Positions 17,720 to 25,394 of a DNA stretch of 64,000 bases are shown piece by piece. The notes below the pieces were generated by a model. That model did not search any database. It saw only the letters and a list, made by a program, of their open reading frames with translations, and was not told where the DNA came from. This stretch comes from an uncultured Gemmiger sp. (lineage in GTDB: Bacteria; Bacillota; Clostridia; Oscillospirales; Ruminococcaceae): contig CALWNP010000001.1 of the NCBI GenBank assembly GCA_944382835.1, forward strand, positions 44,324-108,323, written 5' to 3'. Both the position numbers and the translations under genes were made by a program. Each line of letters starts with the position of its first letter. The first letter of the stretch is position 1.

Positions 17720-18280
17720 ATGGATGCGCTGGATTTGTTTTTGATCGGGGTGGCCCTGTCCATGGATGCCTTTGCGGTGTCCATCTGCAAGGGGCTTTCG
17801 GTGCGGCGGCTCCGGCCGCGGCACGCCGCCCTCTGCGGACTGTATTTCGGGCTGTTCCAGATGCTGATGCCGCTGCTGGGGTATTTTCTGGGCAGCCGCT
17901 TTGCCGACATCATCACCCGGGCCGGCTGCTGGATTGCCTTTGTACTGCTGGCCCTCATCGGCAGCAACATGATCCGGGAGAGTTTCGGGGAGGAGGAAGA
18001 GCTCAACGATGACTTCTCCCCCGCCGCCATGCTGCCGCTGGCTGTGGCCACCTCCATCGACGCCCTGGCCGTGGGGGTCAGCTTTGCCGCCCTGCAGGTG
18101 CAGATTCTGCCCGCCGCCTCGCTGATCGGCTGCACCACCTTTGTGCTGTCGGCGGTGGGGGTCAAGGTGGGCGCATTGTTCGGCGCCCGGTACCGGGCCC
18201 TGGCCGAGCGGGTGGGCGGCGTCGTCCTGCTGCTGATCGGGGTGAAAACCCTGCTCAGCGGGCTGGGAATCCTGGGCTGA
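17720..18280 (+). CDS. mntP: Manganese efflux pump MntP
   Basis: A 186-residue, six-helix membrane protein of the MntP (YebN) family. Both half-repeats keep the acidic membrane motif: ALSMDAFAVSICKG near the start and ATSIDALAVGVSFA in the fourth helix. A charged cytoplasmic loop (GEEEELNDD) separates the halves. It exports Mn2+ to avoid toxicity. AAAGGAAGG precedes the ATG. The manganese riboswitch upstream makes the assignment and the regulation very consistent. Confidence 0.95.
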   Translation: MDALDLFLIGVALSMDAFAVSICKGLSVRRLRPRHAALCGLYFGLFQMLMPLLGYFLGSRFADIITRAGCWIAFVLLALIGSNMIRESFGEEEELNDDFSPAAMLPLAVATSIDALAVGVSFAALQVQILPAASLIGCTTFVLSAVGVKVGALFGARYRALAERVGGVVLLLIGVKTLLSGLGILG

Positions 18281-18350
18281 CCAAATTCTGCGCTTTCCAC
18301 AAAGGAGTTGTAAATTTTTACCACAACTGGATGATTTTCCGGTTTTTCGC

Positions 18351-18379
18351 TTGTCCTTTTGCCGAGGACCCGGTATAAT
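18351..18379 (+). promoter_or_regulatory. Promoter of the DUF4214/CAP gene
   Basis: TTGTCC (18351-18356), 17-bp spacer, and a perfect TATAAT (18374-18379). Start of the gene is about 50 bp downstream. Confidence 0.8.
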
Positions 18380-18436
18380 GGGGACATACGTCGGGTTCAA
18401 GTGAACCGTTTCCACATCCCGAAAGGAGCGATTGTT

Positions 18437-19933
18437 TTGAAAAAGTTTTTATCCCTGTTGCTCGCTGCGGCGCTGGCCATGTCCTGCGCGGCAACGGCAT
18501 TTGCCGAGGATACCGGCCTGGAGCTCAACGCCTCCGGCCCCGATGGCCAGACCAGTGAGACCACCGATCTCCCCGACGACAACAGCCTCCTGCCTGCCAT
18601 TGAAGATTACTCTGCATACAGCGATCCCACGCTGCAGGCGGAGATTGACGCGCTGCTGAGCAGCCTGAGCACCGAGGAGGAGTCCTCGGACAGCTACAAC
18701 GCCGACGCTTACACGGCCCAGACCTACGATGCCAACCTGGATCAGTATTCCAAGGATCTGCAGGGTTTTGTCACCCGGATGTACAAGCTGGTTCTGAACC
18801 GTGATCCGGACAAGGCCGGCCTGGACCACTGGGTCACCACCCTGCGCAACGGCACCGACAAGGGCGCCGACATCATCAACGGCTTCTTCAACTCCAACGA
18901 GTACAAGAGCCGCAACCGCACCAATGAGCAGACCGTCACCGACTGCTACAACGCCATCCTGGGCCGCAGCCCTGACGCTTCCGGCATGAAGGACTGGTGC
19001 GACGCCATGGCCTGCGGTGCCACCGCCATGGGCATTGCCAACGGCTTTGTGGGCAGCCAGGAGTTCATCAAGCTCTGCGCCAGCTACGGCATCACCGCCG
19101 GCAGCATCCCCACCGAGCGGCTGGAATGGCGTGACCGCAACACCGGCGTGACCAAGTTTGTCTCCCGCCTGTACACCAAGTGCCTGGGCCGTTCCTACGA
19201 TGTGGCCGGCCTGAACAACTGGACCCAGCAGCTGATCACCGGCGCTTCCACCGGTGCCAGCGTGGCCTCCGGCTTTGTCTTCAGCAGCGAATATCTGAGC
19301 AAGCATGTCTCCAACCTGGATTACGTGGTCATGCTCTACTCCACCTTCTTTGACCGCAGCCCCGACAGTGCCGGTCTGATGGACTGGGTCACCAAGCTGA
19401 ACTACACCAGCAGCCGTGAGTCGGTTCTGAACGGCTTCCTGGGCAGCCAGGAGTTCGCCACCCTCTGCCGTCAGGCCGGGATCGCGGTGGGCAACATGAT
19501 TTCCACCCCCGACGGCAGCGATGCCTGGAAGGCCAACATCAGCATGCTGGCCCTGATCAACGGCCAGCGCGTGGGCGCCGGTCTGTCCATGCTGACCCTG
19601 CGCCAGGATCTGTACGACGTGGCCAGCCTGCGCGCCAGCGAGCTGCCCACCCGCTACAAGAGCAGCGGCAAGAACGACGAATGGCGTCCCAACGGGCAGA
19701 ACTTCCAGACTGCCTACAACGACAAGGGCCTGGGCAACGCCCCCGAAAAGTACGAAGCCCGCGTCCGTGACACCAGCGGCAGCGGCCTAGATGCCATTGT
19801 CAATGCTCTGCTGAGCAACAACTCCATTGCCTCTCGCTCCATGCTGATGAGCGGCTCGGTCAACACCTTCGCGGTGGGCTACATCGAGCAGGACGGCGCC
19901 AAGTGGTACGCCGTTGAAGTGGCTCGCATCTGA
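18437..19933 (+). CDS. Secreted DUF4214-repeat protein with C-terminal CAP-like domain
   Basis: A 498-residue exported protein. The signal peptide (KKFLSLLLAAALAMSCAATAFA) ends near residue 24 and is followed by an acidic linker. Two DUF4214 units occupy roughly 110-225 and 235-350; each has paired repeats of the type FVTRMYKLVLNRDPDKAG ... GFVGSQEF. The last 140 residues resemble a CAP/SCP domain (MLALINGQRVGAGLSMLTL, then RASEL). DUF4214 is common in cell-surface and S-layer-type proteins; its ligand is unknown. The start is TTG at 18437 behind GAAAGGAG. It stands alone between its own promoter and terminator. Confidence 0.85.
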   Translation: MKKFLSLLLAAALAMSCAATAFAEDTGLELNASGPDGQTSETTDLPDDNSLLPAIEDYSAYSDPTLQAEIDALLSSLSTEEESSDSYNADAYTAQTYDANLDQYSKDLQGFVTRMYKLVLNRDPDKAGLDHWVTTLRNGTDKGADIINGFFNSNEYKSRNRTNEQTVTDCYNAILGRSPDASGMKDWCDAMACGATAMGIANGFVGSQEFIKLCASYGITAGSIPTERLEWRDRNTGVTKFVSRLYTKCLGRSYDVAGLNNWTQQLITGASTGASVASGFVFSSEYLSKHVSNLDYVVMLYSTFFDRSPDSAGLMDWVTKLNYTSSRESVLNGFLGSQEFATLCRQAGIAVGNMISTPDGSDAWKANISMLALINGQRVGAGLSMLTLRQDLYDVASLRASELPTRYKSSGKNDEWRPNGQNFQTAYNDKGLGNAPEKYEARVRDTSGSGLDAIVNALLSNNSIASRSMLMSGSVNTFAVGYIEQDGAKWYAVEVARI

Positions 19934-19947
19934 GTTTCCTTACATTG

Positions 19948-19980
19948 AAAAAGACGCCTCCTCCGGGAGGCGTCTTTTTT
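19948..19980. terminator. Bidirectional terminator
   Basis: AAAAAGACGCCTCC pairs with GGGAGGCGTCTTTTTT over a three-base loop region; T tracts flank both sides. Confidence 0.9.
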
Positions 19981-19991
19981 GATGGAGTCGC

Positions 19992-20030
19992 AAAAAGATC
20001 CCCCGCAGGGCACAAACACCTGCGGGGGAT
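19992..20030 (-). terminator. Terminator of the ricin-domain gene
   Basis: ATCCCCCGCAGG (19998-20009) pairs with CCTGCGGGGGAT (20019-20030); on the - strand it continues into CTTTTTG. Confidence 0.85.
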
Positions 20031-20049
20031 TGGCTGTTTCAAGGATCAA

Positions 20050-20814
20050 TTACTTCTTGGTGGTCTTTTTGGCGGCCGGCTTTTTGGCAGCGGTGCTCTT
20101 GGCAGCCGGAGCCTTGGCAGCGGTCTTGGCCGGAGCAGTCTCCGCCTTGGCCGGGGCCTTCTTGGCAGCAGTCTTGGGAGCAGCGGCCTTGGCGGCAGTC
20201 TTTTTGGCAGCCGTCTTGGCGGCGGTCTTGGCCACCGTCTCCACCGCTTTGGCAGTGGCTTCCACAACGCTGCTGGCCACATCGGCGGCCGCCTTCTTGG
20301 CCTTGGCCGCGGTCTGCTTGGCAGCGGTGGCCTTGGCGCTGGTCTTGGGCTTGCGGGTCACCTCGGAGATGGTCCAGTACTGGTTCTCCCCGTTGACATC
20401 GGTCCAGATCTGCAGGGCAGCGCCGTTCTCCTGGCTCATGCCCACAATGTCCAGGCACTTGCCGGCCAGGTTGGACTTGATCTTGACCCGGCCGTCATTG
20501 GCGGGTTCCACCACCCACAGCTGGCTGCTGGCGGGGTCGCCCTGCCACTGATGCACCCGGGTGCCGTCGGTCACGCCGCTGCAATCCAGATCCATCATCT
20601 TCTCGGTGAAGCGGTTCTTGATGCGGTAGACGCCCTCGCCCGCCCGGACGAAGCTCCACTGCTGCCATTCGGCGTTGGCATTGTCCCACAGCTGGATGCG
20701 GGCACCATTGTCAATGTTGTAATCGGCAACCTCAACGACCTTGCCGTTGGCGGCGCTGATGGTGTAGAATTTGTCCTCGGTAATAACAGTCTGTGCTACT
20801 TTCTTTGCAGCCAT
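20050..20814 (-). CDS. Ricin-B-lectin domain fused to a Lys/Ala/Pro-rich histone-H1-like tail
   Basis: A 254-residue protein without a signal peptide or membrane segment. Residues about 12-150 form a beta-trefoil of the RICIN type with three QxW-like elements (IQLWDNANAEWQQW, WQGDPASSQLW, LQIWTDVNGENQYW). From about 155 to the end it is almost only Ala, Lys, Pro and Thr in AAKKTAAK-like repeats, as in histone H1 and bacterial AlgP/HctB proteins. The tail should bind nucleic acid or other polyanions. The ATG at 20814 follows AAGGAGGAA. The promoter is strong. What a cytoplasmic lectin fold does with a DNA-binding-like tail is unknown. Confidence 0.85.
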   Translation of the reverse strand: MAAKKVAQTVITEDKFYTISAANGKVVEVADYNIDNGARIQLWDNANAEWQQWSFVRAGEGVYRIKNRFTEKMMDLDCSGVTDGTRVHQWQGDPASSQLWVVEPANDGRVKIKSNLAGKCLDIVGMSQENGAALQIWTDVNGENQYWTISEVTRKPKTSAKATAAKQTAAKAKKAAADVASSVVEATAKAVETVAKTAAKTAAKKTAAKAAAPKTAAKKAPAKAETAPAKTAAKAPAAKSTAAKKPAAKKTTKK

Positions 20815-20917
20815 CTTGGATTCCTCCTTGTAAAGCGGCCTGCCGATGCAGAAGATTCTGCCTGTCACCCCTCCCGGCGGCCCATGTGTTACGGCAAATT
20901 TCCGTTCCAACGAGATT

Positions 20918-20946
20918 ATTATAAACAGTATTTACCAAAACGTCAA
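20918..20946 (-). promoter_or_regulatory. Strong promoter of the ricin-domain gene
   Basis: On the - strand TTGACG (20946-20941), 17-bp spacer, TATAAT (20923-20918). Confidence 0.82.
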
Positions 20947-20975
20947 GTTTTGTACATTTTTACGTCATTTGGATA

Positions 20976-21009
20976 CAAAAACACCGGGATAACCCACAGT
21001 TATCCCGGT
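20976..21009 (-). terminator. Terminator of the MarR-ABC operon
   Basis: ACCGGGATAAC (20983-20993) pairs with GTTATCCCGGT (20999-21009); the - strand continues GTTTTTGT. Confidence 0.88.
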
Positions 21010-21014
21010 AAAAC

Positions 21015-22937
21015 TTAGGAATTTTCAGCAAAATTGCCGGTGTACAGGCGATAGTAGCGGCCCTTCTGGGCGATCAGTTCGTCGTGGGTTCCGCGCTCGA
21101 TGATCCGGCCCTGTTCCAGAACCATGATGCAGTCGGCGTTGCGGACGGTGGACAGACGGTGGGCGATCACAAAGGTGGTGCGCCCGTACATCAGACCGTC
21201 CATGCCCTGCTGCACCAGGGTCTCGGTGCGGGTGTCGATGGAGGAGGTGGCCTCATCCAGGATCAGCACCGGCGGGTCAGCCACGGCAGCGCGGGCGATG
21301 GCCAGCAGCTGGCGCTGGCCCTGGCTCAGGTTGGTGCCATCGCCGGTGAGCATGGTGTTGTAGCCGTCGGGCAGGTGGCGGATGAATCCGTCGGCGTTGG
21401 CCAGGCGGGCGGCTGCGATGCACTCCTCATCGGAGGCATCCAGCCGGCCATAGCGGATGTTGTCCATCACGGTACCGGTGAACAGATGAGTGTCCTGCAG
21501 CACGATACCCAGGGAGGAGCGCAGCGCCTTCTTGTCCAGGCTGGTGATGTCCAGACCGTCGTAGCGGATGCTGCCCTTCTGGATGTCGTAGAAGCGGTTG
21601 ATCAGGTTGGTGATGGTGGTCTTGCCGGCGCCGGTGGAACCGACGAAGGCGATCTTCTGGCCCGGACGGCCGTACAGGTTGATGTCGTGCAGCACAATCT
21701 TCTTGGGATCGTAGCCGAAATCCACATCGGTGAAGACGATGTCGCCCTTGAGCTCGGTGTACCGCTTGGAACCGTCGGGCAGATCCTCACGCCAGGCCCA
21801 CAGGCCGGTGCGCTCGGTGGTCTCGGTCACGCTCTCGTCGTCCAGCCGCTTGGCGTTGACCAGGGTGACGGTGCCCTCGTTGGTCTCGGGTTTTTCGTCC
21901 AGCAGTTCAAAGATACGCTGGCCGCCGGCCAAAGCCATGATGATGGAGTTGAACTGCATACTGACCTGGCTGATGGGCATGTTGAAGCTGCGGTTGAAGG
22001 TCAGGAAGCTGGCCAGACGGCCCAGGGTCAGGCCGGTGAGGCCGGACAGAGCCAGCATGCCGCCCACAATGGCGCAGAGCACATAGCTCAGGTTGCCCAG
22101 CTGGCCGTTGAAGGGCATGGCCATGAGGGCGTAGGTGTTGGCCTTGTCGGCGCTGTTGAAGAGTTCATCGTTGATCTTGTCGAACTGCTCGATGGCCTCC
22201 TCCTCATGGCAGAAGACCTTGACCACCTTCTGGCCGTTCATCATCTCCTCGATGAAGCCGTTGACGATGCCCAGGTCCTTCTGCTGTTTGACGAAGTAAA
22301 GGCCGGAGCGCTTGGTCAGGAAACGGGTGACCAGCAGCATGACGCCCACCATCAGCAGGGTCAGCAGGGTCAGCGGGATGCTCAGGAAGATCATCGAAGC
22401 CAGCACGCTGATGATGGTGATGGCGCTGTTGAGCATCTGGGGGATGCTCTGGCTGATCATCTGGCGCAGGGTATCGATATCGTTGGTGTAGACCGACATG
22501 ATGTCGCCGTGGGCGTGGGTGTCGAAATACTTGATGGGCAGGGTCTGCATGTGGGTGAAGAGCTCGTCACGGAGCTGCTTCAGGGTGCCCTGGGTGATGT
22601 AGGCCATCAACCGGCTCTGGGTGAAGGTGGCCACAATGCCGATGCCATAGAAGCCGGCGGTGCGCAGGATGGCCATGAGCAGGCCGGAGAAGTCGTTGCT
22701 CTTTTCCGAGAGCAGGGGCAGGATGTAGCTGTCGATCAGGGTCTGCATAAAGAGGGTTCCCTGGACGTTGGCCAGGACGCTGATCAGGATGCAGACGATG
22801 ACGATGATGTACTGGACCTTATAGAACTGCATCACATAGCCCATGATGCGCCGGAGCAGCAGACCGGGGTTTTCCACACGGGGACGCGGACCGCGCATGC
22901 CACGACCGGCATGAACCACTTTTGCATTCTGTGCCAT
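21015..22937 (-). CDS. ABC exporter half-transporter, second subunit of a heterodimer
   Basis: A 640-residue fused membrane/ATPase protein. Six helices lie over about 35-330, followed by an ATPase domain with Walker A GSTGAGKTT, signature LSQGQRQLLAIARA and Walker B VLILDEATSSID. The ATPase has an extra insertion before Walker A (about 355-400), typical of the YheH/BmrD-type partner. It overlaps the first subunit as TAATG, so the two make a heterodimeric exporter (BmrCD/TM287-288 class) for drugs, lipids or peptides. GAAAGGAGG precedes the start. Confidence 0.93.
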   Translation of the reverse strand: MAQNAKVVHAGRGMRGPRPRVENPGLLLRRIMGYVMQFYKVQYIIVIVCILISVLANVQGTLFMQTLIDSYILPLLSEKSNDFSGLLMAILRTAGFYGIGIVATFTQSRLMAYITQGTLKQLRDELFTHMQTLPIKYFDTHAHGDIMSVYTNDIDTLRQMISQSIPQMLNSAITIISVLASMIFLSIPLTLLTLLMVGVMLLVTRFLTKRSGLYFVKQQKDLGIVNGFIEEMMNGQKVVKVFCHEEEAIEQFDKINDELFNSADKANTYALMAMPFNGQLGNLSYVLCAIVGGMLALSGLTGLTLGRLASFLTFNRSFNMPISQVSMQFNSIIMALAGGQRIFELLDEKPETNEGTVTLVNAKRLDDESVTETTERTGLWAWREDLPDGSKRYTELKGDIVFTDVDFGYDPKKIVLHDINLYGRPGQKIAFVGSTGAGKTTITNLINRFYDIQKGSIRYDGLDITSLDKKALRSSLGIVLQDTHLFTGTVMDNIRYGRLDASDEECIAAARLANADGFIRHLPDGYNTMLTGDGTNLSQGQRQLLAIARAAVADPPVLILDEATSSIDTRTETLVQQGMDGLMYGRTTFVIAHRLSTVRNADCIMVLEQGRIIERGTHDELIAQKGRYYRLYTGNFAENS

Positions 22938-24694
22938 TACTCTTCGCCTCCTTTCTCATCGAAGTCTCCGCCGCCCTTGGTCTGGCTGTTGTAGACTTCC
23001 TGGTAAATGGCATTGGTACGGAGCATCTCCTCGGGGGTGCCAAAGCCGCTGATCTTGCCGTTGTCCAGCACCAGCACATGGTCGGCGTTCTCCACGCTGG
23101 AGATTCGCTGGGCGATGATGAAGACGGTGGTGCCGGGGATCTTTTCGGCAAAGCTCTTGCGGATCTTGGCATCGGTGGCGGTATCCACCGCGCTGGTGGA
23201 GTCGTCCAGAATCAGGATCTTGGGCTTTTTCAGCAGGGCACGGGCGATGCACAGACGCTGTTTCTGGCCGCCCGAGACGTTGGTGCCGCCCTGCTCGATG
23301 TGGGTGTTGTAGCCATCGGGGAAGCGGTCGATGAACTCATCGGCGCAGGCCTGCTGGCAGGCGGCCTTCAGCTCCTCGTCGGTGGCATCCTTGTTGCCCC
23401 AGCGCAGGTTTTCGGCGATGCTGCCGCTGAACAGCTCGTTCTTCTGCAGCACCATGGCCACGCTGTTGCGCAGGGTTTCAATGTCGTACTTGCGCACATC
23501 CACCCCGCCGATGGAAACGCTGCCGGCGGTCACATCGTAAAGACGGGGCAGCAGCTGGACCAGGCTGGTCTTGGCGCTGCCGGTGCCGCCGAGGATGCCG
23601 ATGGTCTCACCGGACTTAATGTCCAGGTTGATGTCGCTGAGGACCTGTTCCCCGCCCTTCTTATAGGAGAAGCAGGCATGGTCGAAGCGGACGCTGCCGT
23701 CCTTGACCTCCATCACGGGGTTTTCGGGGTTGTGCAGGTCGGTCTTTTCGTCCAGGACCTCGGCCACACGGCGGGCGCTGGCGGCGGACATGGTGACCAT
23801 GACGAAGACCATGGAGAGCATCATCAGGCTCATCAGGATGTTCATGCAGTAGGTCAGCATGCTCATCAGTTCGCCGGTGGTCAGCTGGGTGCCGCCGCTG
23901 GAGACGATCATCCGGGCACCCAGCCAGGAGATCAGCAGAATGCAGGAGTAGACGGTAATCTGCATCAGGGGAGCGTTGCCGGACAGGATCAGTTCGGCGC
24001 GCAGCAGCAGGCGCTGGACGTTGCCGCTGGCCTTCTTGAACTTTTCGCTCTCAAAGGCTTCCCGGACATAAGCCTTGACCACCCGAATGGCCGAGACGTT
24101 TTCCTGCACGCTCTCGTTCAGGTCGTCGTACTTGCGGAAGGCCTCGCCGAAGTAGCGGACCGCGTGGGTCATAATGAAGATCAGGCAGCCGCCCAGCAGG
24201 ATGACCGCTACCAGGTAGACCATGGCCAGTTCGGGGCAGATCAGGAAGGACATGACCATGGCGCAGATCAGGCTGGCCGGGGCACGGACAAACATCCGCA
24301 GAATCATCTGGTAGGCGTTCTGGATGTTGGTGACGTCGGTGGTCATACGGGTAACCAGGCCGGCGGTGGAGTACTTGTCGATGCTGGCAAAGCTGAAGGT
24401 CTGGATGTTGCGGTACATCGACCGGCGCAGGTTGCGGGCATAGCCGGTGGCGGCGTGGGAGCCGAACACCGCACCCATCACGCCAAAGAACAGGCCCACA
24501 ATGGCGGCCACGATCATCCAGCCGCCCACCACATAGATGTGGTGCAGGTCGCCGGCGGTGACGCCATCATCAATGATGGAGGACATCAGACGAGGCACGA
24601 TCATCTCCATGACCACCTCGCCAACCATGCAGATCGGCGTCAGGACCGACACCAGCCGGAATCCTGCGGTTTCTCTGCCAAGTGCTTTCATCAT
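22937..24694 (-). CDS. ABC exporter half-transporter, first subunit of a heterodimer
   Basis: A 585-residue half-transporter with six helices (about 15-310) and an ATPase domain: Walker A GGTGSAKTS, signature VSGGQKQRLCIARAL and Walker B ILILDDSTSAVD. The residue after Walker B is Asp instead of the catalytic Glu, so this subunit carries the degenerate ATP site usual in heterodimeric exporters. Start is at 24694 or one codon later (two ATG codons in tandem) after GAAGGGAAG. It is preceded by the marR gene and coupled to the second subunit. Confidence 0.92.
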   Translation of the reverse strand: MMKALGRETAGFRLVSVLTPICMVGEVVMEMIVPRLMSSIIDDGVTAGDLHHIYVVGGWMIVAAIVGLFFGVMGAVFGSHAATGYARNLRRSMYRNIQTFSFASIDKYSTAGLVTRMTTDVTNIQNAYQMILRMFVRAPASLICAMVMSFLICPELAMVYLVAVILLGGCLIFIMTHAVRYFGEAFRKYDDLNESVQENVSAIRVVKAYVREAFESEKFKKASGNVQRLLLRAELILSGNAPLMQITVYSCILLISWLGARMIVSSGGTQLTTGELMSMLTYCMNILMSLMMLSMVFVMVTMSAASARRVAEVLDEKTDLHNPENPVMEVKDGSVRFDHACFSYKKGGEQVLSDINLDIKSGETIGILGGTGSAKTSLVQLLPRLYDVTAGSVSIGGVDVRKYDIETLRNSVAMVLQKNELFSGSIAENLRWGNKDATDEELKAACQQACADEFIDRFPDGYNTHIEQGGTNVSGGQKQRLCIARALLKKPKILILDDSTSAVDTATDAKIRKSFAEKIPGTTVFIIAQRISSVENADHVLVLDNGKISGFGTPEEMLRTNAIYQEVYNSQTKGGGDFDEKGGEE

Positions 24695-24716
24695 ACTCTT
24701 GCATTCTTCCCTTCTG

Positions 24717-25151
24717 TCAGTTATTTTTTTCCATGACGGCCTGGGCATTGTGCATGAACTTTTCCAGGGTATTCTGGAAAGCCTGCAGCTCCTGCTCGGT
24801 GACGCCGGCACTTAACTGTTGTTCAAAATCATTGATACAGCGCTCAATATGTTCAAAGCAGGCCATACCCTTTTCGGTGGCGGTCAGGCTCTTCAGCCTG
24901 GCGTCCCGGGCCACCGGGCACCGCTTGACAAACCCGGCTTGCTCCATCCCCTGCAGCAGGTTGGTGACGCTGGAACGGCGGATGTGCAACCAGTTTTCCA
25001 GATCCCGCTGGTAGACCGCACCATCATTCTGGGTGTTGCGGACCACATACCCCAGCACCAGCCCCCGCATGCCGGTCAGCTCGGGGCTGACCTCGGCGGC
25101 AATGCAGGCATCCAGCGCCCGGGAAATCTGGTGGGATGTCCAGTTGATCAT
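24717..25151 (-). CDS. MarR-family regulator of the ABC exporter
   Basis: A 144-residue winged-helix repressor: the recognition helix lies in LHIRRSSVTNLLQGMEQAGF and the wing in RDARLKSLTATEKG. ATG at 25151 gives the normal family length; the frame is open up to a TTG at 25214 and the ribosome site is not clear for either, so the start is tentative. It is the first gene of the operon with both exporter subunits and should repress it until a ligand binds. Confidence 0.85.
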   Translation of the reverse strand: MINWTSHQISRALDACIAAEVSPELTGMRGLVLGYVVRNTQNDGAVYQRDLENWLHIRRSSVTNLLQGMEQAGFVKRCPVARDARLKSLTATEKGMACFEHIERCINDFEQQLSAGVTEQELQAFQNTLEKFMHNAQAVMEKNN

Positions 25152-25219
25152 CCGGCCCACATGGCGGATATTGCACTCTTTTTCCTCCGTGAAGATCCCC
25201 TCTTTCCGAAACAAAACTG

Positions 25220-25266
25220 CGGCCAGATGGTTCGCAATCTAATTGTTTGATGTCTAACTGTTTCAT
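25220..25266. promoter_or_regulatory. Direct repeats in the marR leader (candidate operator)
   Basis: On the - strand the motif AAACARTTAGA occurs twice, 15 bp apart, between the promoter and marR. Spacing and AT content suit a MarR dimer site, but this is inference. Confidence 0.4.
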
Positions 25267-25280
25267 ATCGTACAGAATTG

Positions 25281-25309
25281 ATTATAGAAAAAAAGCACCC
25301 GGTTGTCAA
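25281..25309 (-). promoter_or_regulatory. Promoter of the marR-ABC operon
   Basis: On the - strand TTGACA (25309-25304), exactly 17 bp, TATAAT (25286-25281): a consensus promoter. Its -35 lies in the loop of the upstream gene's terminator hairpin. Confidence 0.9.
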
Positions 25310-25324
25310 CAGGTGCTTTTTCTA
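25288..25324. terminator. Terminator overlapping the marR promoter
   Basis: AAAAGCACC (25291-25299) pairs with GGTGCTTTT (25312-25320), with T tracts on both strands. It ends the leftward membrane-protein gene. Confidence 0.82.
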
Positions 25325-25394
25325 CATTTTGCTCTATTTTTGGCCTGTTTTTTTGTCAGATTTTTTCCAGCTAGCAGGGCTGCACGCTGGGCTG

